Assembly: GCF_017304615.1 (NCBI RefSeq) | Contig: NZ_JAFKLZ010000002.1 | Coordinates: 372,001 to 436,000, forward strand | Source of the DNA: Sphingomonas sp. | GTDB lineage: Bacteria; Pseudomonadota; Alphaproteobacteria; Sphingomonadales; Sphingomonadaceae | Reading direction: 5' to 3' | Length of the DNA stretch: 64,000 bases | Shown here: one piece after another, positions 18,272 through 26,989 of the stretch | Numbering within the stretch: position 1 is the stretch's first letter | How the letters are laid out: every line of letters starts with the position of its first letter | Translations under genes and position numbers: made by a program | The notes under the pieces: generated by a model | Seen by the model: the letters and a program-made list of their open reading frames with translations, nothing else | Databases searched by the model: none | Told to the model about the DNA's origin: nothing

Positions 18272-19276
18272 ATGAAACTGGCAAGCTTGAAGCAAGGTCG
18301 CGACGGCAAGCTCGTCGTCGTGTCAGACGATCTGGCCTGGTACGCTGATGCCGGGCACATCGCGCCGACGCTGCAGGCCGCGCTCGATGATTGGGACCGG
18401 TTGCTGCCCGATCTGATCGTGCTGGCGACGGATGTGCGCAACCAGGCGATCCCGCTGGAGCGATTCCACGAACACGACGCCGCGTCACCGCTGCCGCGCG
18501 CCTATCAATGGGCGGACGGGTCGGCGTATGTGAACCATGTCGCGCTGGTGCGGCAGGCGCGCGCGGCGGAGATGCCCGACAGCTTCTGGCACGATCCGTT
18601 GATGTATCAGGGCGGATCGGACGGGTTCCTCGGCCCGCGCGACCCGATCCCGCTCGCCGACGAAAGCTGGGGCTGCGATATGGAGGCCGAGGTCGTGGTG
18701 GTCACCGGCGACGTGCCGCTCGGTGCGAGCCGCGATCAGGCGCTCGACGCGATCCTGTTGGTCGGCCTAACCAACGACGTATCCTTGCGCAACCTCATCC
18801 CCGGCGAACTCGCCAAGGGGTTTGGCTTCTTCCAGTCGAAGCCCGCCAGCGCCTTCTCGCCGGTGTTCGTCACCCCAGACGCACTCGGGGACTGGTGGAA
18901 AGACGGCAAACTCCACCGCAAGCTGATGGTCGACCTCAACGGCGAGCCGTTCGGCCGCGCCGATGCTGGCGAGGACATGACGTTCGACTTCGGCACCTTG
19001 GTTGCGCATGCCGCCAAGACGCGCAAGCTCGGCGCGGGCACGATCGTCGGGTCGGGCACCGTGTCCAACCGCGACGCAGATGGCGGTCCGGGCAAGCCAA
19101 TCGCCGATGGGGGCGTCGGCTATTCGTGCCTGGCGGAGGTGCGCACGGTCGAGACGATCACGGCCGGCAAGCCGGTCACGCCATTCCTCAAGAAAGGCGA
19201 TACCGTCCGCATCTGGGCCGAGGACGACCGGCATCACCCGATCTTCGGCGTCATCGAGCAAACTGTCGGAGCGTGA
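18272..19276 (+). CDS. Fumarylacetoacetate hydrolase family protein
   Basis: A 334-residue protein with the FAH-fold metal ligands in CDMEAEVVVVTGDVP (Glu, Glu, then an Asp further on in NDVSLR) and GTIVGSGTVSN in the C-terminal part. The family cleaves C-C bonds in or hydrates 2,4-dioxo acids; the length and the FGFFQSKPASAFSPV segment suggest a fumarylacetoacetase-like or acylpyruvase-like enzyme of aromatic breakdown. GGAGA precedes the ATG at 18272 by seven bases; the longer frame from 18236 has no such site. It is divergent from the acyl-CoA dehydrogenase gene. Confidence 0.85.
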   Translation: MKLASLKQGRDGKLVVVSDDLAWYADAGHIAPTLQAALDDWDRLLPDLIVLATDVRNQAIPLERFHEHDAASPLPRAYQWADGSAYVNHVALVRQARAAEMPDSFWHDPLMYQGGSDGFLGPRDPIPLADESWGCDMEAEVVVVTGDVPLGASRDQALDAILLVGLTNDVSLRNLIPGELAKGFGFFQSKPASAFSPVFVTPDALGDWWKDGKLHRKLMVDLNGEPFGRADAGEDMTFDFGTLVAHAAKTRKLGAGTIVGSGTVSNRDADGGPGKPIADGGVGYSCLAEVRTVETITAGKPVTPFLKKGDTVRIWAEDDRHHPIFGVIEQTVGA

Positions 19277-19374
19277 CGGCGTTACGGTGACTCGCCAAGC
19301 CGCTTGAAATAAAATAACAACGGGTGAAAGGCGGCGGCCAAGCGTTTAGCCGTCGAGTCGAACCCGGAGAGAGC

Positions 19375-20664
19375 ATGGCCAGCGAGTCACCGCGCGCCAA
19401 TCTGAAGCCCCTGTCGCTGCACGTTCCCGAGCCCAAGTTCCGGCCCGGCGATACGGTCGATTTTGCGGCGGTCGAAGTCCCTGCCGCGGGCAGCGTCCGT
19501 CGACCCGACACCACCGACGCGCCCAGGGACTTCATCGACCTGGCGTATACGATGGTCCGCGTGCTCGACGAGAACGACCGCGCGGTCGGGCCGTGGGACC
19601 CCAAGCTGACCCCCGACACGCTGCGCCGGATGCTCCGCAACATGGCGCTGGTCCGCGCGTTCGACGAACGCATGTTCCGCGCGCAGCGGCAGGGCAAGAC
19701 CAGCTTCTACATGAAGAGCCTCGGCGAGGAGGCGGTGTCGGTCGGCGCGGCCGCCGCGCTCGCCGCCGACGACATGTGCTTCCCGTCCTATCGCCAGCAG
19801 GGCGTGCTGGTCTCGCGCGGGTGCCCGATCGTCGACATGATGAACCAGATCTATTCGAACGCCGGCGACAAGCTGCAGGGCAAGCAGCTCCCCATCATGT
19901 ATTCGGAGCGGCGCTTCTCGTTTTTCTCGATTTCTGGCAATCTCACGACGCAATATCCGCAAGCGGTCGGCTGGGCGATGGCGTCGGCGTCGCGCGGCGA
20001 TACGCGGATCGCGGCGACATGGTGCGGCGAGGGATCGACGGCGGAGGGCGACTTCCACTCCGCCCTCACCTTCGCGACGGTCTATCGCGCGCCGGTGATT
20101 TTCAACGTCGTCAACAATCAGTGGGCGATTTCGAGCTTTTCGGGCTTTGCGGGCGCGGAGGCGACGACATTTGCGGCGCGCGCGGTGGGCTATGGCATCG
20201 CCGGGCTGCGGGTCGACGGCAATGACGCCCTTGCCGTCTATGCCGCCACCGAATGGGCGGCGGAGCGCGCGCGGACCAACCAGGGTCCGACGCTGATCGA
20301 GCATTTCACCTATCGCGCGGAAGGCCATTCGACCTCCGACGATCCGACCCAGTATCGCTCGGCGGGCGAACCGACCGCCTGGCCGCTCGGCGACCCGGTC
20401 GTGCGGCTCAAGAACCACCTGATCGCGATCGGCGAGTGGGATGAGGAACGGCACGCCGCGCAGGACCTCGAACTCGCCGAAATGGTCAAGGCGGCGCAGA
20501 AGGAGGCCGAGAAGAACGGCATCCTTGGCCACGGCCTGCACCAGCCGCTCGACAGCCTGTTCGACGGCGTGTTCGAAGAAATGCCGTGGCATCTGCGCGA
20601 GCAGCAGGCGCAGATGATCGCCGAGGAAACCGCAAGCGGCCGGCCATGGGCTCGCAAGAAATGA
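19375..20664 (+). CDS. bkdA1: Branched-chain 2-oxoacid dehydrogenase E1, alpha subunit
   Basis: A 429-residue thiamine-diphosphate-dependent subunit. The ThDP/Mg motif is GEGSTAEGDFHSAL followed by NNQWAIS; FPSYRQQGVL and TYRAEGHSTSDDPTQYR, with the phosphorylation-loop-like serines, are typical of the BCKDH E1-alpha rather than pyruvate E1-alpha. The long N-terminal extension with RPGDTVDF is also BCKDH-like. It decarboxylates 2-oxoacids from Val, Leu and Ile. GGAGAGAGC precedes the ATG at 19375. Its stop overlaps the E1-beta start, giving a coupled operon. Confidence 0.92.
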   Translation: MASESPRANLKPLSLHVPEPKFRPGDTVDFAAVEVPAAGSVRRPDTTDAPRDFIDLAYTMVRVLDENDRAVGPWDPKLTPDTLRRMLRNMALVRAFDERMFRAQRQGKTSFYMKSLGEEAVSVGAAAALAADDMCFPSYRQQGVLVSRGCPIVDMMNQIYSNAGDKLQGKQLPIMYSERRFSFFSISGNLTTQYPQAVGWAMASASRGDTRIAATWCGEGSTAEGDFHSALTFATVYRAPVIFNVVNNQWAISSFSGFAGAEATTFAARAVGYGIAGLRVDGNDALAVYAATEWAAERARTNQGPTLIEHFTYRAEGHSTSDDPTQYRSAGEPTAWPLGDPVVRLKNHLIAIGEWDEERHAAQDLELAEMVKAAQKEAEKNGILGHGLHQPLDSLFDGVFEEMPWHLREQQAQMIAEETASGRPWARKK

Positions 20665-21719
20665 GCGACGTGTTGGAAATCGAAAACACCGCCAGCACCG
20701 GCGAAACCACCCGCATGAACATGATTCAGGCGATCAATTCGGCGCTCGACGTGATGATGGCGCGCGATCCCGACGTGATCGTGATGGGCGAGGATGTCGG
20801 CTATTTCGGCGGCGTGTTCCGCGCGACCGCGGGCTTGCAGGCCAAGCACGGCAAGACCCGCGTGTTCGACACCCCCATCACCGAATGCGGCATCGTCGGC
20901 GTTGCGGTCGGGATGGGCGCCTATGGCCTGCGCCCAGTGCCCGAGATCCAGTTCGCCGATTACATCTACCCGGCACTCGACCAGTTGGTGAGCGAGGCGG
21001 CGCGGTTGCGCTATCGCTCGGCAGGCGAGTTCATCGCGCCGATGACGATCCGCTCCCCCTACGGCGGCGGCATTTTCGGCGGGCAAACGCACTCGCAATC
21101 GCCCGAGGGTATCTTCACGCACGTTTCAGGGGTTAAGACGGTGATCCCGGCGACGCCGTACGACGCCAAGGGGCTGCTGATCGCGGCGATCGAAGACAAC
21201 GACCCCACCATCTTCTTCGAGCCCAAGCGCATCTATAACGGCCCGTTCAACGGCCATTGGGATCGTCCGGCGGAGAATTGGTCGTCGCATCCCGGCGGCG
21301 AGGTGCCGACCGGCTACTATAAGGTGCCGCTGGGCAAGGCGAACGTCGTGCGCAGCGGCGAGGCGCTGACGATCCTCTGCTACGGCACGATGGTCCATGT
21401 TTGTCAGAAGGTGGTCGACGAAGCCGGGGTCGATGCCGAAATCCTCGATCTGCGCACGCTCGTGCCGCTCGACATCGAGGCGATCGAGGAATCGGTGAAG
21501 AAGACCGGACGGTGCATGATCGTCCATGAAGCGACGCGCACCAGCGGGTTCGGCGCCGAACTGTCGGCGCTGGTGCAGGAGCGTTGCTTCTATCACCTAG
21601 AAGCGCCGATCGAGCGAGTCACCGGGTTCGACACGCCGTATCCCCACAGCCTGGAATGGGCCTATTTCCCCGGCCCCGTCCGCATCGGACAGGCGCTCAA
21701 GAAGATCATGAAGGACTGA
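20661..21719 (+). CDS. bkdA2: Branched-chain 2-oxoacid dehydrogenase E1, beta subunit
   Basis: A 352-residue transketolase-like subunit. Recognisable blocks are MGEDVGYFGGVFRATAGL, FDTPITECGIVGVAVGMG, RSPYGGGIFGGQTHSQSPE and the C-terminal VHEATRTSGFGAELSAL. It pairs with E1-alpha to form the ThDP active site at the subunit interface. The ATG at 20661 overlaps the E1-alpha stop (ATGA); an in-frame ATG at 20646 is possible but has no clear binding site. The E2 gene follows five bases after the stop. Confidence 0.92.
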   Translation: MSDVLEIENTASTGETTRMNMIQAINSALDVMMARDPDVIVMGEDVGYFGGVFRATAGLQAKHGKTRVFDTPITECGIVGVAVGMGAYGLRPVPEIQFADYIYPALDQLVSEAARLRYRSAGEFIAPMTIRSPYGGGIFGGQTHSQSPEGIFTHVSGVKTVIPATPYDAKGLLIAAIEDNDPTIFFEPKRIYNGPFNGHWDRPAENWSSHPGGEVPTGYYKVPLGKANVVRSGEALTILCYGTMVHVCQKVVDEAGVDAEILDLRTLVPLDIEAIEESVKKTGRCMIVHEATRTSGFGAELSALVQERCFYHLEAPIERVTGFDTPYPHSLEWAYFPGPVRIGQALKKIMKD

Positions 21720-21724
21720 CCGCG

Positions 21725-23047
21725 ATGGCGCGTTTCGAATTCCGCCTGCCCGACATCGGCGAAGGCATCGCCGAGGCCGAGATCGTCGCGTGGCACGTCA
21801 AGGTCGGCGACACCGTGAGCGAGGACCAACAGCTCGCCGACATGATGACCGACAAGGCGACGGTGGAGATGGAATCGCCGGTCGCGGGGACGGTGATCGA
21901 GCTGGCGGGCGAGGTCGGCGATCAAGTGCCGATCGGATCGACCCTGGTGGTGATCGAGGTTGCGGGCGACGCCCCCGCCGTGCCTGCGCCGAAGGACATT
22001 GGCGAGGAAGTCGCCGAACAGCTCGGCATCGAAGACGAGGAGACGTTCGAGGCAGAGACGCCGGGGTTCGAAGAGGTCGCCGATAACGCAACCTCCGTCC
22101 CCGTTCGCCCTGAGCCTGTCGAAGGGCGTGTCCCGGATACACGTGCTTCGACAAGCTCAGCACGAACGGAGGATTCAGCTCCTGCGAAGGCCGTGCTCGC
22201 CTCTCCCGCGGTCCGCCAGCGGGCAAAGGAGCTCGGCGTCGACCTGGCGCAAGTCAAGGCCGACGGCGGCCGCGTACGCCATGCCGATCTCGACGCGTTC
22301 CTTCGCTATGGCTCTGACCAGGGCTATCACGCGCCGCACGCCAGTCGCGCGCGCGACGACGAGACGATCAAAGTCATCGGCATGCGCCGCCGCATCGCGG
22401 AGAACATGGCCGCGGCGAAGCGCCACATTCCCCACTTCACCTATGTCGACGAAGTCGACGTCACGGCGCTCGAGGACATGCGCGCGGACCTGAACGCCAA
22501 TCGCGGACCCCGGCCCAAGCTGACGATGCTGCCGCTGTTGATCGTCGCGATCTGCCGCTCGCTGCCCGACTTCCCGATGCTCAATGCGCGCTACGACGAC
22601 GATGCGGGCGTGGTGACACGGTCGGGCCGCGTCCATCTCGGGATGGCGACGCAGACCGATGCTGGGTTGACCGTCCCCGTCATCCGCGACGCGCAGGACA
22701 AGAATGTCTGGCAGCTCGCGAGCGAGATCACTCGCCTTGCCGAAGCCGCGCGGGCCAACAAGCTCAAGTCCGAGGAGCTGCAAGGCGGCACGATCACTGT
22801 CACCAGCCTCGGCCCGCTCGGCGGGATCGCGACGACGCCGGTCATCAACCGCCCCGAAGTCGCGATCATCGGCCCCAACAAGATCGTCGAGCGTCCGGTG
22901 TTCCGCGGCGACGACATCATCCGCGCCAAGCTGATGAACCTGTCGATCAGCTGCGACCACCGCGTCGTCGATGGCTGGGACGCGGCGAGCTACGTCCAGG
23001 CGCTCAGGAAGTATCTCGAGACGCCGGTGTTGCTGTTCGCGGACTAA
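21725..23047 (+). CDS. bkdB: Branched-chain 2-oxoacid dehydrogenase E2 (dihydrolipoyl acyltransferase)
   Basis: A 440-residue E2 with the lipoyl domain (lipoylated K44 in MTDKATVEME), an E3/E1-binding domain around residues 155-190 (ASPAVRQRAKELGVDLAQV) and a catalytic acyltransferase domain ending with SCDHRVVDGWDAASY, which bears the catalytic His and Asp. It transfers the acyl group from lipoamide to CoA. The linker at about residues 126-149 is encoded by an inserted palindromic repeat that keeps the frame. The E3 gene is not in the window. Confidence 0.93.
   Translation: MARFEFRLPDIGEGIAEAEIVAWHVKVGDTVSEDQQLADMMTDKATVEMESPVAGTVIELAGEVGDQVPIGSTLVVIEVAGDAPAVPAPKDIGEEVAEQLGIEDEETFEAETPGFEEVADNATSVPVRPEPVEGRVPDTRASTSSARTEDSAPAKAVLASPAVRQRAKELGVDLAQVKADGGRVRHADLDAFLRYGSDQGYHAPHASRARDDETIKVIGMRRRIAENMAAAKRHIPHFTYVDEVDVTALEDMRADLNANRGPRPKLTMLPLLIVAICRSLPDFPMLNARYDDDAGVVTRSGRVHLGMATQTDAGLTVPVIRDAQDKNVWQLASEITRLAEAARANKLKSEELQGGTITVTSLGPLGGIATTPVINRPEVAIIGPNKIVERPVFRGDDIIRAKLMNLSISCDHRVVDGWDAASYVQALRKYLETPVLLFAD
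22101..22169. repeat. Palindromic repeat element inside the E2 coding sequence
   Basis: Two imperfect 30-base inverted arms (22101-22130 and 22140-22169) flank TCCCGGATA. The cores CCTGAGCCTGTCGAAGG and GCTTCGACAAGCTCAGC are those of a palindrome that, from general knowledge, is dispersed in many sphingomonad genomes, usually between genes. Here it lies in frame within bkdB and encodes VRPEPVEGRVPDTRASTSSA. I see no second copy in the window. Confidence 0.75.
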
Positions 23048-23118
23048 CCGCAACACCGCGACATATTTGTGCGACAAAGCAAGGCTAGCGCTGCGCCGGT
23101 AACGACGGAGCGTGGGCG

Positions 23119-23919
23119 ATGCTGGGGACGATGTTGGTCTGGGCGTTGATGGCGGCGCAGGACGCGCCGCCGCTTGCCGGCACGTTGCCGCCCCTCCCGC
23201 CGCCACGGCCGGCCGGCGAACGGCGGGAGGATCGTCCGCGCGGGAAATTGTTCATCAGCCCGATGGGGGAACCGTTCCGGGGATCCGATCCGATCCGGCA
23301 ATGGTTCGACGGCGCCGACACCAACAAGGACGGCGCGCTGACCGCCGACGAGTTCGTCGCCGATGCGATGCGATTCTTCGCGGTGCTCGATCGCGGCAAG
23401 GACGGCGAGATCGATCCCGACGACATTGAATTCTACGAGACCAAGCTCGCCCCGGAAATCCGCACCGGCGGTGAAGGCGCGGCGGCGGGCCCACGAGCCA
23501 GCGGCGGCGGTGGGCGGCGCGGCGGCGGACGCCGTGGCGGAGGGGGCGGTGGCGGTCCCGGCGGTGGCGGCATGGGCGGTGGCCAGCCGGGCGGCTTCTC
23601 GTTCGGCAATGGCGGATCGGCCAAAACGCCCAAATATTCCGACACCAAACGCGGCGCCGCGCGCTTTTCGTTCTTCGACTATCCAGAGCCGGTCGTGGTG
23701 GCCGACACCAATTTCAACCGCGGCGTCGATCCGAACGAGTTCCGCGCGGCCGCGCTGGATCGTTTCGCGATGCTCGACAAGAACCATGACGGACGAATCA
23801 CGCGCGGCGAACTGCCCAGCATCGAGCTGCCGATGGACGACGGCCCACGGTGGCGTGGCGGGTTTGGCGGCCGGCCGCCCGGCGCGCGACCCGACAAGGA
23901 AGACGATACCGGCGAGTGA
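23119..23919 (+). CDS. EF-hand domain protein, exported
   Basis: A 266-residue protein with a short hydrophobic N terminus ending AAQ, probably a signal peptide. Four EF-hand-like loops are visible: DTNKDGALTADEF, DRGKDGEIDPDDI, DTNFNRGVDPNEF and DKNHDGRITRGEL; the first and last fit the calcium-binding pattern best. The halves are joined by a Gly/Arg-rich linker of about 40 residues. It probably binds calcium in the periplasm; no partner is evident. It starts 71 bases after bkdB and may belong to its transcript. Confidence 0.78.
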   Translation: MLGTMLVWALMAAQDAPPLAGTLPPLPPPRPAGERREDRPRGKLFISPMGEPFRGSDPIRQWFDGADTNKDGALTADEFVADAMRFFAVLDRGKDGEIDPDDIEFYETKLAPEIRTGGEGAAAGPRASGGGGRRGGGRRGGGGGGGPGGGGMGGGQPGGFSFGNGGSAKTPKYSDTKRGAARFSFFDYPEPVVVADTNFNRGVDPNEFRAAALDRFAMLDKNHDGRITRGELPSIELPMDDGPRWRGGFGGRPPGARPDKEDDTGE

Positions 23920-23934
23920 CATTAAACTAATTGG

Positions 23935-23963
23935 TTGACAGTTATCGCGAGCCGCCGTAATTC
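23935..23963 (+). promoter_or_regulatory. Sigma-70-type promoter of the arsR-like gene
   Basis: TTGACA at 23935-23940 and TAATTC at 23958-23963 are separated by 17 bases. Transcription would start near 23970, on or next to the ATG, which predicts a leaderless mRNA. Confidence 0.65.
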
Positions 23964-23978
23964 AACCGTATGGTTGAA
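23961..23978. promoter_or_regulatory. Palindromic operator over the arsR-like start codon
   Basis: TTCAACC and GGTTGAA form perfect 7-bp arms around GTAT, covering the -10 element and the ATG at 23970. A further half-site, GGTTGAC, overlaps the -35 element. This is the arrangement expected for autorepression by the ArsR protein encoded here. Confidence 0.6.
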
Positions 23979-24293
23979 CGACTCGACTTGACCTTCGCCG
24001 CCCTCGCCGACCCGACGCGCCGCGCGATGCTGGCCAGCCTCGCCTCGGGCGAACGGTCGGTCGGCGAACTCGCCGCCCCCTTCGCGATGAGCTTCGCCGG
24101 GGCCGCCAAGCATGTCGGCGTGCTCGAACGCGCGGGCCTGGTCGAGCGCCGCCGCGCCGGTCGCCAGCAATTATGCCGGCTCAAGGCCGACCGGCTGCGC
24201 GAGGCCGACCAATGGCTGCGGCAATGGGAGCAATTCTGGAATGCGAGCCTCGACCGGCTCGAAGCGATTATCGCGGAGGATAAGCATGACTGA
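23970..24293 (+). CDS. ArsR/SmtB family transcriptional regulator
   Basis: A 107-residue winged-helix repressor: LTFAALADPTRRAMLASLAS and SVGELAAPFAMSFAGAAKHVGVLERAGLVERRRAGR match the ArsR fold, with the recognition helix around residues 45-60. There is no metal-binding CxC in the alpha3 region, so metal sensing is unlikely. ArsR genes of this kind frequently precede an SRPBCC/AHSA1 gene, as here, where the reading frames overlap by eight bases. Autoregulation is suggested by the operator over the start codon. Confidence 0.9.
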   Translation: MVERLDLTFAALADPTRRAMLASLASGERSVGELAAPFAMSFAGAAKHVGVLERAGLVERRRAGRQQLCRLKADRLREADQWLRQWEQFWNASLDRLEAIIAEDKHD

Positions 24294-24804
24294 CACCATC
24301 ACTACGCGCGAACTGCGCTTCGACCGCGTGCTCGACGCACCAGTCGAGACCGTGTGGCGCTATCTGATCGAGCCCGACCTGCGCGCCCGCTGGTTCATGG
24401 GCGGCGAGACCGAGCCGCGCGTCGGCGGCAAGTTCGGGCTGACCTTCAATCACGATGCGCTGTCGGACGGCGACGCGCCGGGGCCGGAGCGCTATGCGAA
24501 GAATGCCGGCAAGGCCTGGTTCGAGACGATTGAGGCGATCGACCCGCCGCACCTGCTGTCCTTCACCTGGGACAATGGCGAAGCGGGACGGGTGACGATC
24601 GAGCTGACTCCGATAGACGAAGGCAGGACGCGGCTCGTCCTCACGCACAGCGGCCTGCGCGGCCCCGACGACGCGCGCAGCTTCGGCGGCGGCTGGGGAT
24701 CGCATCTCGACGCGCTCGAACGTCGCATCGTCGGCAAGGGTGTGGAGAATTTCTGGGAACTCCACGCGGCCGCCGAAGCGCGCGCCGTGGCGGCGCTGGG
24801 GTAG
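24286..24804 (+). CDS. SRPBCC (AHSA1-like) protein
   Basis: A 172-residue ligand-binding helix-grip protein: FDRVLDAPVETVWRYLIEPDLRARWFMGG at the start, GGKFGLTF, then HLLSFTWD and LVLTHSGL, and a C-terminal long helix. The AHSA1/START-like family binds hydrophobic ligands or assists Hsp90-type chaperones in eukaryotes; the bacterial role is unknown. Start at 24286 overlaps the regulator gene, so the two are coupled. Confidence 0.87.
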   Translation: MTDTITTRELRFDRVLDAPVETVWRYLIEPDLRARWFMGGETEPRVGGKFGLTFNHDALSDGDAPGPERYAKNAGKAWFETIEAIDPPHLLSFTWDNGEAGRVTIELTPIDEGRTRLVLTHSGLRGPDDARSFGGGWGSHLDALERRIVGKGVENFWELHAAAEARAVAALG

Positions 24805-24851
24805 CCCATCGGCTTGACGACGGCGCGGCGCGGCATGGTAAATGCGGCGCC

Positions 24852-25979
24852 GTGACCCCAAGCCAGCATCTCCACGGCCACCTGATCGGCCAACCCGGCT
24901 CGCGCGACCGGCTCAACACGCCGGCCTTGATCGTCGATCTCGACGCGCTGGAGGCGAACATCGCGACGATGGCGGCGTTCGCGCGTGAGGCAGGCGTCGC
25001 ACTCCGGCCGCACGCCAAGACGCACAAGAGCGCCGACATCGCCCGGTTGCAAATCGACGCGGGCGCGATCGGCATATGCTGCGCCAAAATCGGGGAGGCC
25101 GAAGCGTTGGCGGCGGAAGGGATCGAGTCGATCCTGCTTACCTCGCCCGTCATCACCGGCCCCGCGATCGAACGGCTGGCCGCGCTCAACCGGCATATCC
25201 CCCGCCTCGCCGTCGTGGCCGATCACCCGGATGCTGTCGCGGCCATCGCCAACGCCAACACGGGCCGCCCACTACGCGTGCTGGTCGATGTCGATCCGGG
25301 CACCCATCGAACCGGCGTCGCGTCGCCCGCCGACGCCGTCATACTGGCGCAGCGGATCGCCGACGCCCCGCAACTCGTCTATGGCGGCGTGCAATTCTAT
25401 TGCGGATTGCAACAGCATATCGCGGCCTTCGCGGACCGGCGCTCTGCGATCGCCGACCGCACCGCCTATCTGCAATCCATCATCGCCGCGCTGGCCGAAG
25501 CCGGCCTGCCGCCCCCGACCGTCACCGGCGGCGGCACCGGCACGCACCGGATCGACGCCGAACTCGGGGTGCTGACCGAGCTTCAGGTCGGATCCTATGT
25601 GTTCATGGACCGAGAATATCGCGACTGCGACCTCGGCGCGTCGTTCGCCACAGCGCTGACGGTCGACACAAGCGTGATCAGTGCCAACGCGCCCGGCATG
25701 GCGACGCTCGATGCAGGGATTAAGGCGTTCGCGACCGAAGCGGGGCCGCCAGTGATCTTGTCGGGCGCGCCGGACGGTAGCTCCTATCGGTTCATGGGCG
25801 ACGAACATGGCGCCGTCATCGTCCCGGGCGGCGCGTCCGCGCCCGGTCTTGGAACCCGCCTGTCGCTGATGACCCCTCATTGCGACCCGACGGTCAACCT
25901 CTACGACGCCTATCACGTCGTGCGACGGGAAATGTTGGTGGCGATCTGGCCAGTGACGGCCCGCGGCCGATCGGCCTGA
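24852..25979 (+). CDS. D-threonine-aldolase-like PLP enzyme (DSD1 family)
   Basis: A 375-residue fold-type III PLP protein. RPHAKTHKS contains the PLP Lys at 59, GGGTGTH binds the cofactor phosphate, and the C-terminal GDEHGAV with PHCDPTVNLYD provides the His and Cys that bind the metal in D-threonine aldolase and D-serine dehydratase. It probably cleaves D-3-hydroxy amino acids, though dehydratase activity cannot be excluded. The start is a GTG at 24852. It is the last chromosomal gene before the island. Confidence 0.87.
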   Translation: MTPSQHLHGHLIGQPGSRDRLNTPALIVDLDALEANIATMAAFAREAGVALRPHAKTHKSADIARLQIDAGAIGICCAKIGEAEALAAEGIESILLTSPVITGPAIERLAALNRHIPRLAVVADHPDAVAAIANANTGRPLRVLVDVDPGTHRTGVASPADAVILAQRIADAPQLVYGGVQFYCGLQQHIAAFADRRSAIADRTAYLQSIIAALAEAGLPPPTVTGGGTGTHRIDAELGVLTELQVGSYVFMDREYRDCDLGASFATALTVDTSVISANAPGMATLDAGIKAFATEAGPPVILSGAPDGSSYRFMGDEHGAVIVPGGASAPGLGTRLSLMTPHCDPTVNLYDAYHVVRREMLVAIWPVTARGRSA

Positions 25980-26005
25980 CGCCGCCACGCGCCAAAGGCA
26001 GGAAA

Positions 26006-26020
26006 TGGTGCCCAGAAGAG
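26006..26020. repeat. attL: direct repeat of the tRNA-Leu 3' end
   Basis: TGGTGCCCAGAAGAG, identical to 53807-53821 in the same orientation. It is a 15-base fragment of the tRNA 3' end including CCA, left behind at the distal end of the island on integration. Confidence 0.85.
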
Positions 26021-26281
26021 CTTTCTAGCAAAGCACCTAAGCGATTGATTTCACAGTCAAATCAGAGACTTGCGAAGTCGCCAGAGGCAACGATATCATG
26101 ATCTGAATTCGTGGAAAAGGGTGGACATCGTCGGACGCGCTAATTCGAGCCCCGCCTTAACGACCTGAGAACCGCACGCTCCGCGCGAAGCTTGAATAAG
26201 TGTCCAGCTCGTGAATTCCGCAGCAACCGGTTCAGCCATCTTGCTCTCGCTCCTGCTGATATGACCGACACCGAATTGGAT
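26021..26281. other. Island left end, no gene seen
   Basis: Between attL and the end of the RES toxin gene I find no credible reading frame, RNA or clear hairpin on either strand. Base composition is visibly lower in GC than the core. Integrase arm sites would be expected here, but none can be identified by eye. Confidence 0.5.
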
Positions 26282-26989
26282 TCAGAGAACTTCCACTTTG
26301 AATTCGGGCTTTCCCGACCAGGTCAGACGATACATTCCGCCTTGAACGACCGATTGCACAACATTGGGCCACAATGCTGCGATGCAGGGCTCGCCACCAT
26401 GCCGCACCGATGGATAGATAATCCCATTGTGGCCAGCGGCACGGGCGCTCGCGGCGATGGCATTGCCCGCCGGATATCCAATCGACGGGTTGGCATCGAG
26501 GCTGGGGTGGTCCGGCACCTGCCGAAGGTCGACGAAAACGCCCGACATGCTTGAAAGCATCTCGCCATACTCGACAACGGCATTGAAGTCGTTGGCGTCG
26601 GCCAGCGCATTGGTCAGGTGATAGCCGACCTCGCGAATGCAGGTCTCGACATCAATAGCTGCATACCACGCGCCTCGGTCTGCCGGATTGAATCGCATTG
26701 GTTCGCGCGGCTTTGCATACGCGAAGCTCGCATTGATGAACTTTGCATGCGGCACGCCATGCACAAGTTCGGCGGCGGGAATGCCGCCTTGGCCACGCTC
26801 TTCGGCGATCAGCCGGCTGCTCGTCGCCGCCTCGATTTCGGCGAGCAGCGCGAGTTCATCCGCGTCGTCGACCAACGGCGCCATGACAGCGTCGCGCAGA
26901 CGCGCACTGCTGACGAGCCGAACTGTGCGCGGAAAGGCTTCGCGCACGAGCGGTATGCCATCCATCACGCCTGGGTCAGAGTCCGCCAC
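26282..26989 (-). CDS. RES-domain toxin (NAD+ phosphorylase-type)
   Basis: A 235-residue protein with the RES signature: MRFNPADRGAWYAAIDVETCIREVGYH, holding the Arg, Trp-Tyr and Glu of the family, and a C-terminal SVRHGGEPCIAALWP. RES toxins degrade NAD+ and stop growth unless bound by their cognate Xre-type antitoxin. The frame begins with a GTG at 26989 that overlaps the antitoxin stop; an ATG at 26965 is an equally plausible start. It forms a module with the upstream antitoxin and probably stabilises the island. Confidence 0.88.
   Translation of the reverse strand: MADSDPGVMDGIPLVREAFPRTVRLVSSARLRDAVMAPLVDDADELALLAEIEAATSSRLIAEERGQGGIPAAELVHGVPHAKFINASFAYAKPREPMRFNPADRGAWYAAIDVETCIREVGYHLTNALADANDFNAVVEYGEMLSSMSGVFVDLRQVPDHPSLDANPSIGYPAGNAIAASARAAGHNGIIYPSVRHGGEPCIAALWPNVVQSVVQGGMYRLTWSGKPEFKVEVL

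Noticed and set aside
23490-23600. Short tandem repeats or CRISPR-like array
   Set aside because: These GGC-rich repeats encode the Gly/Arg linker of the EF-hand protein; there are no spaced identical repeats here or elsewhere in the window.
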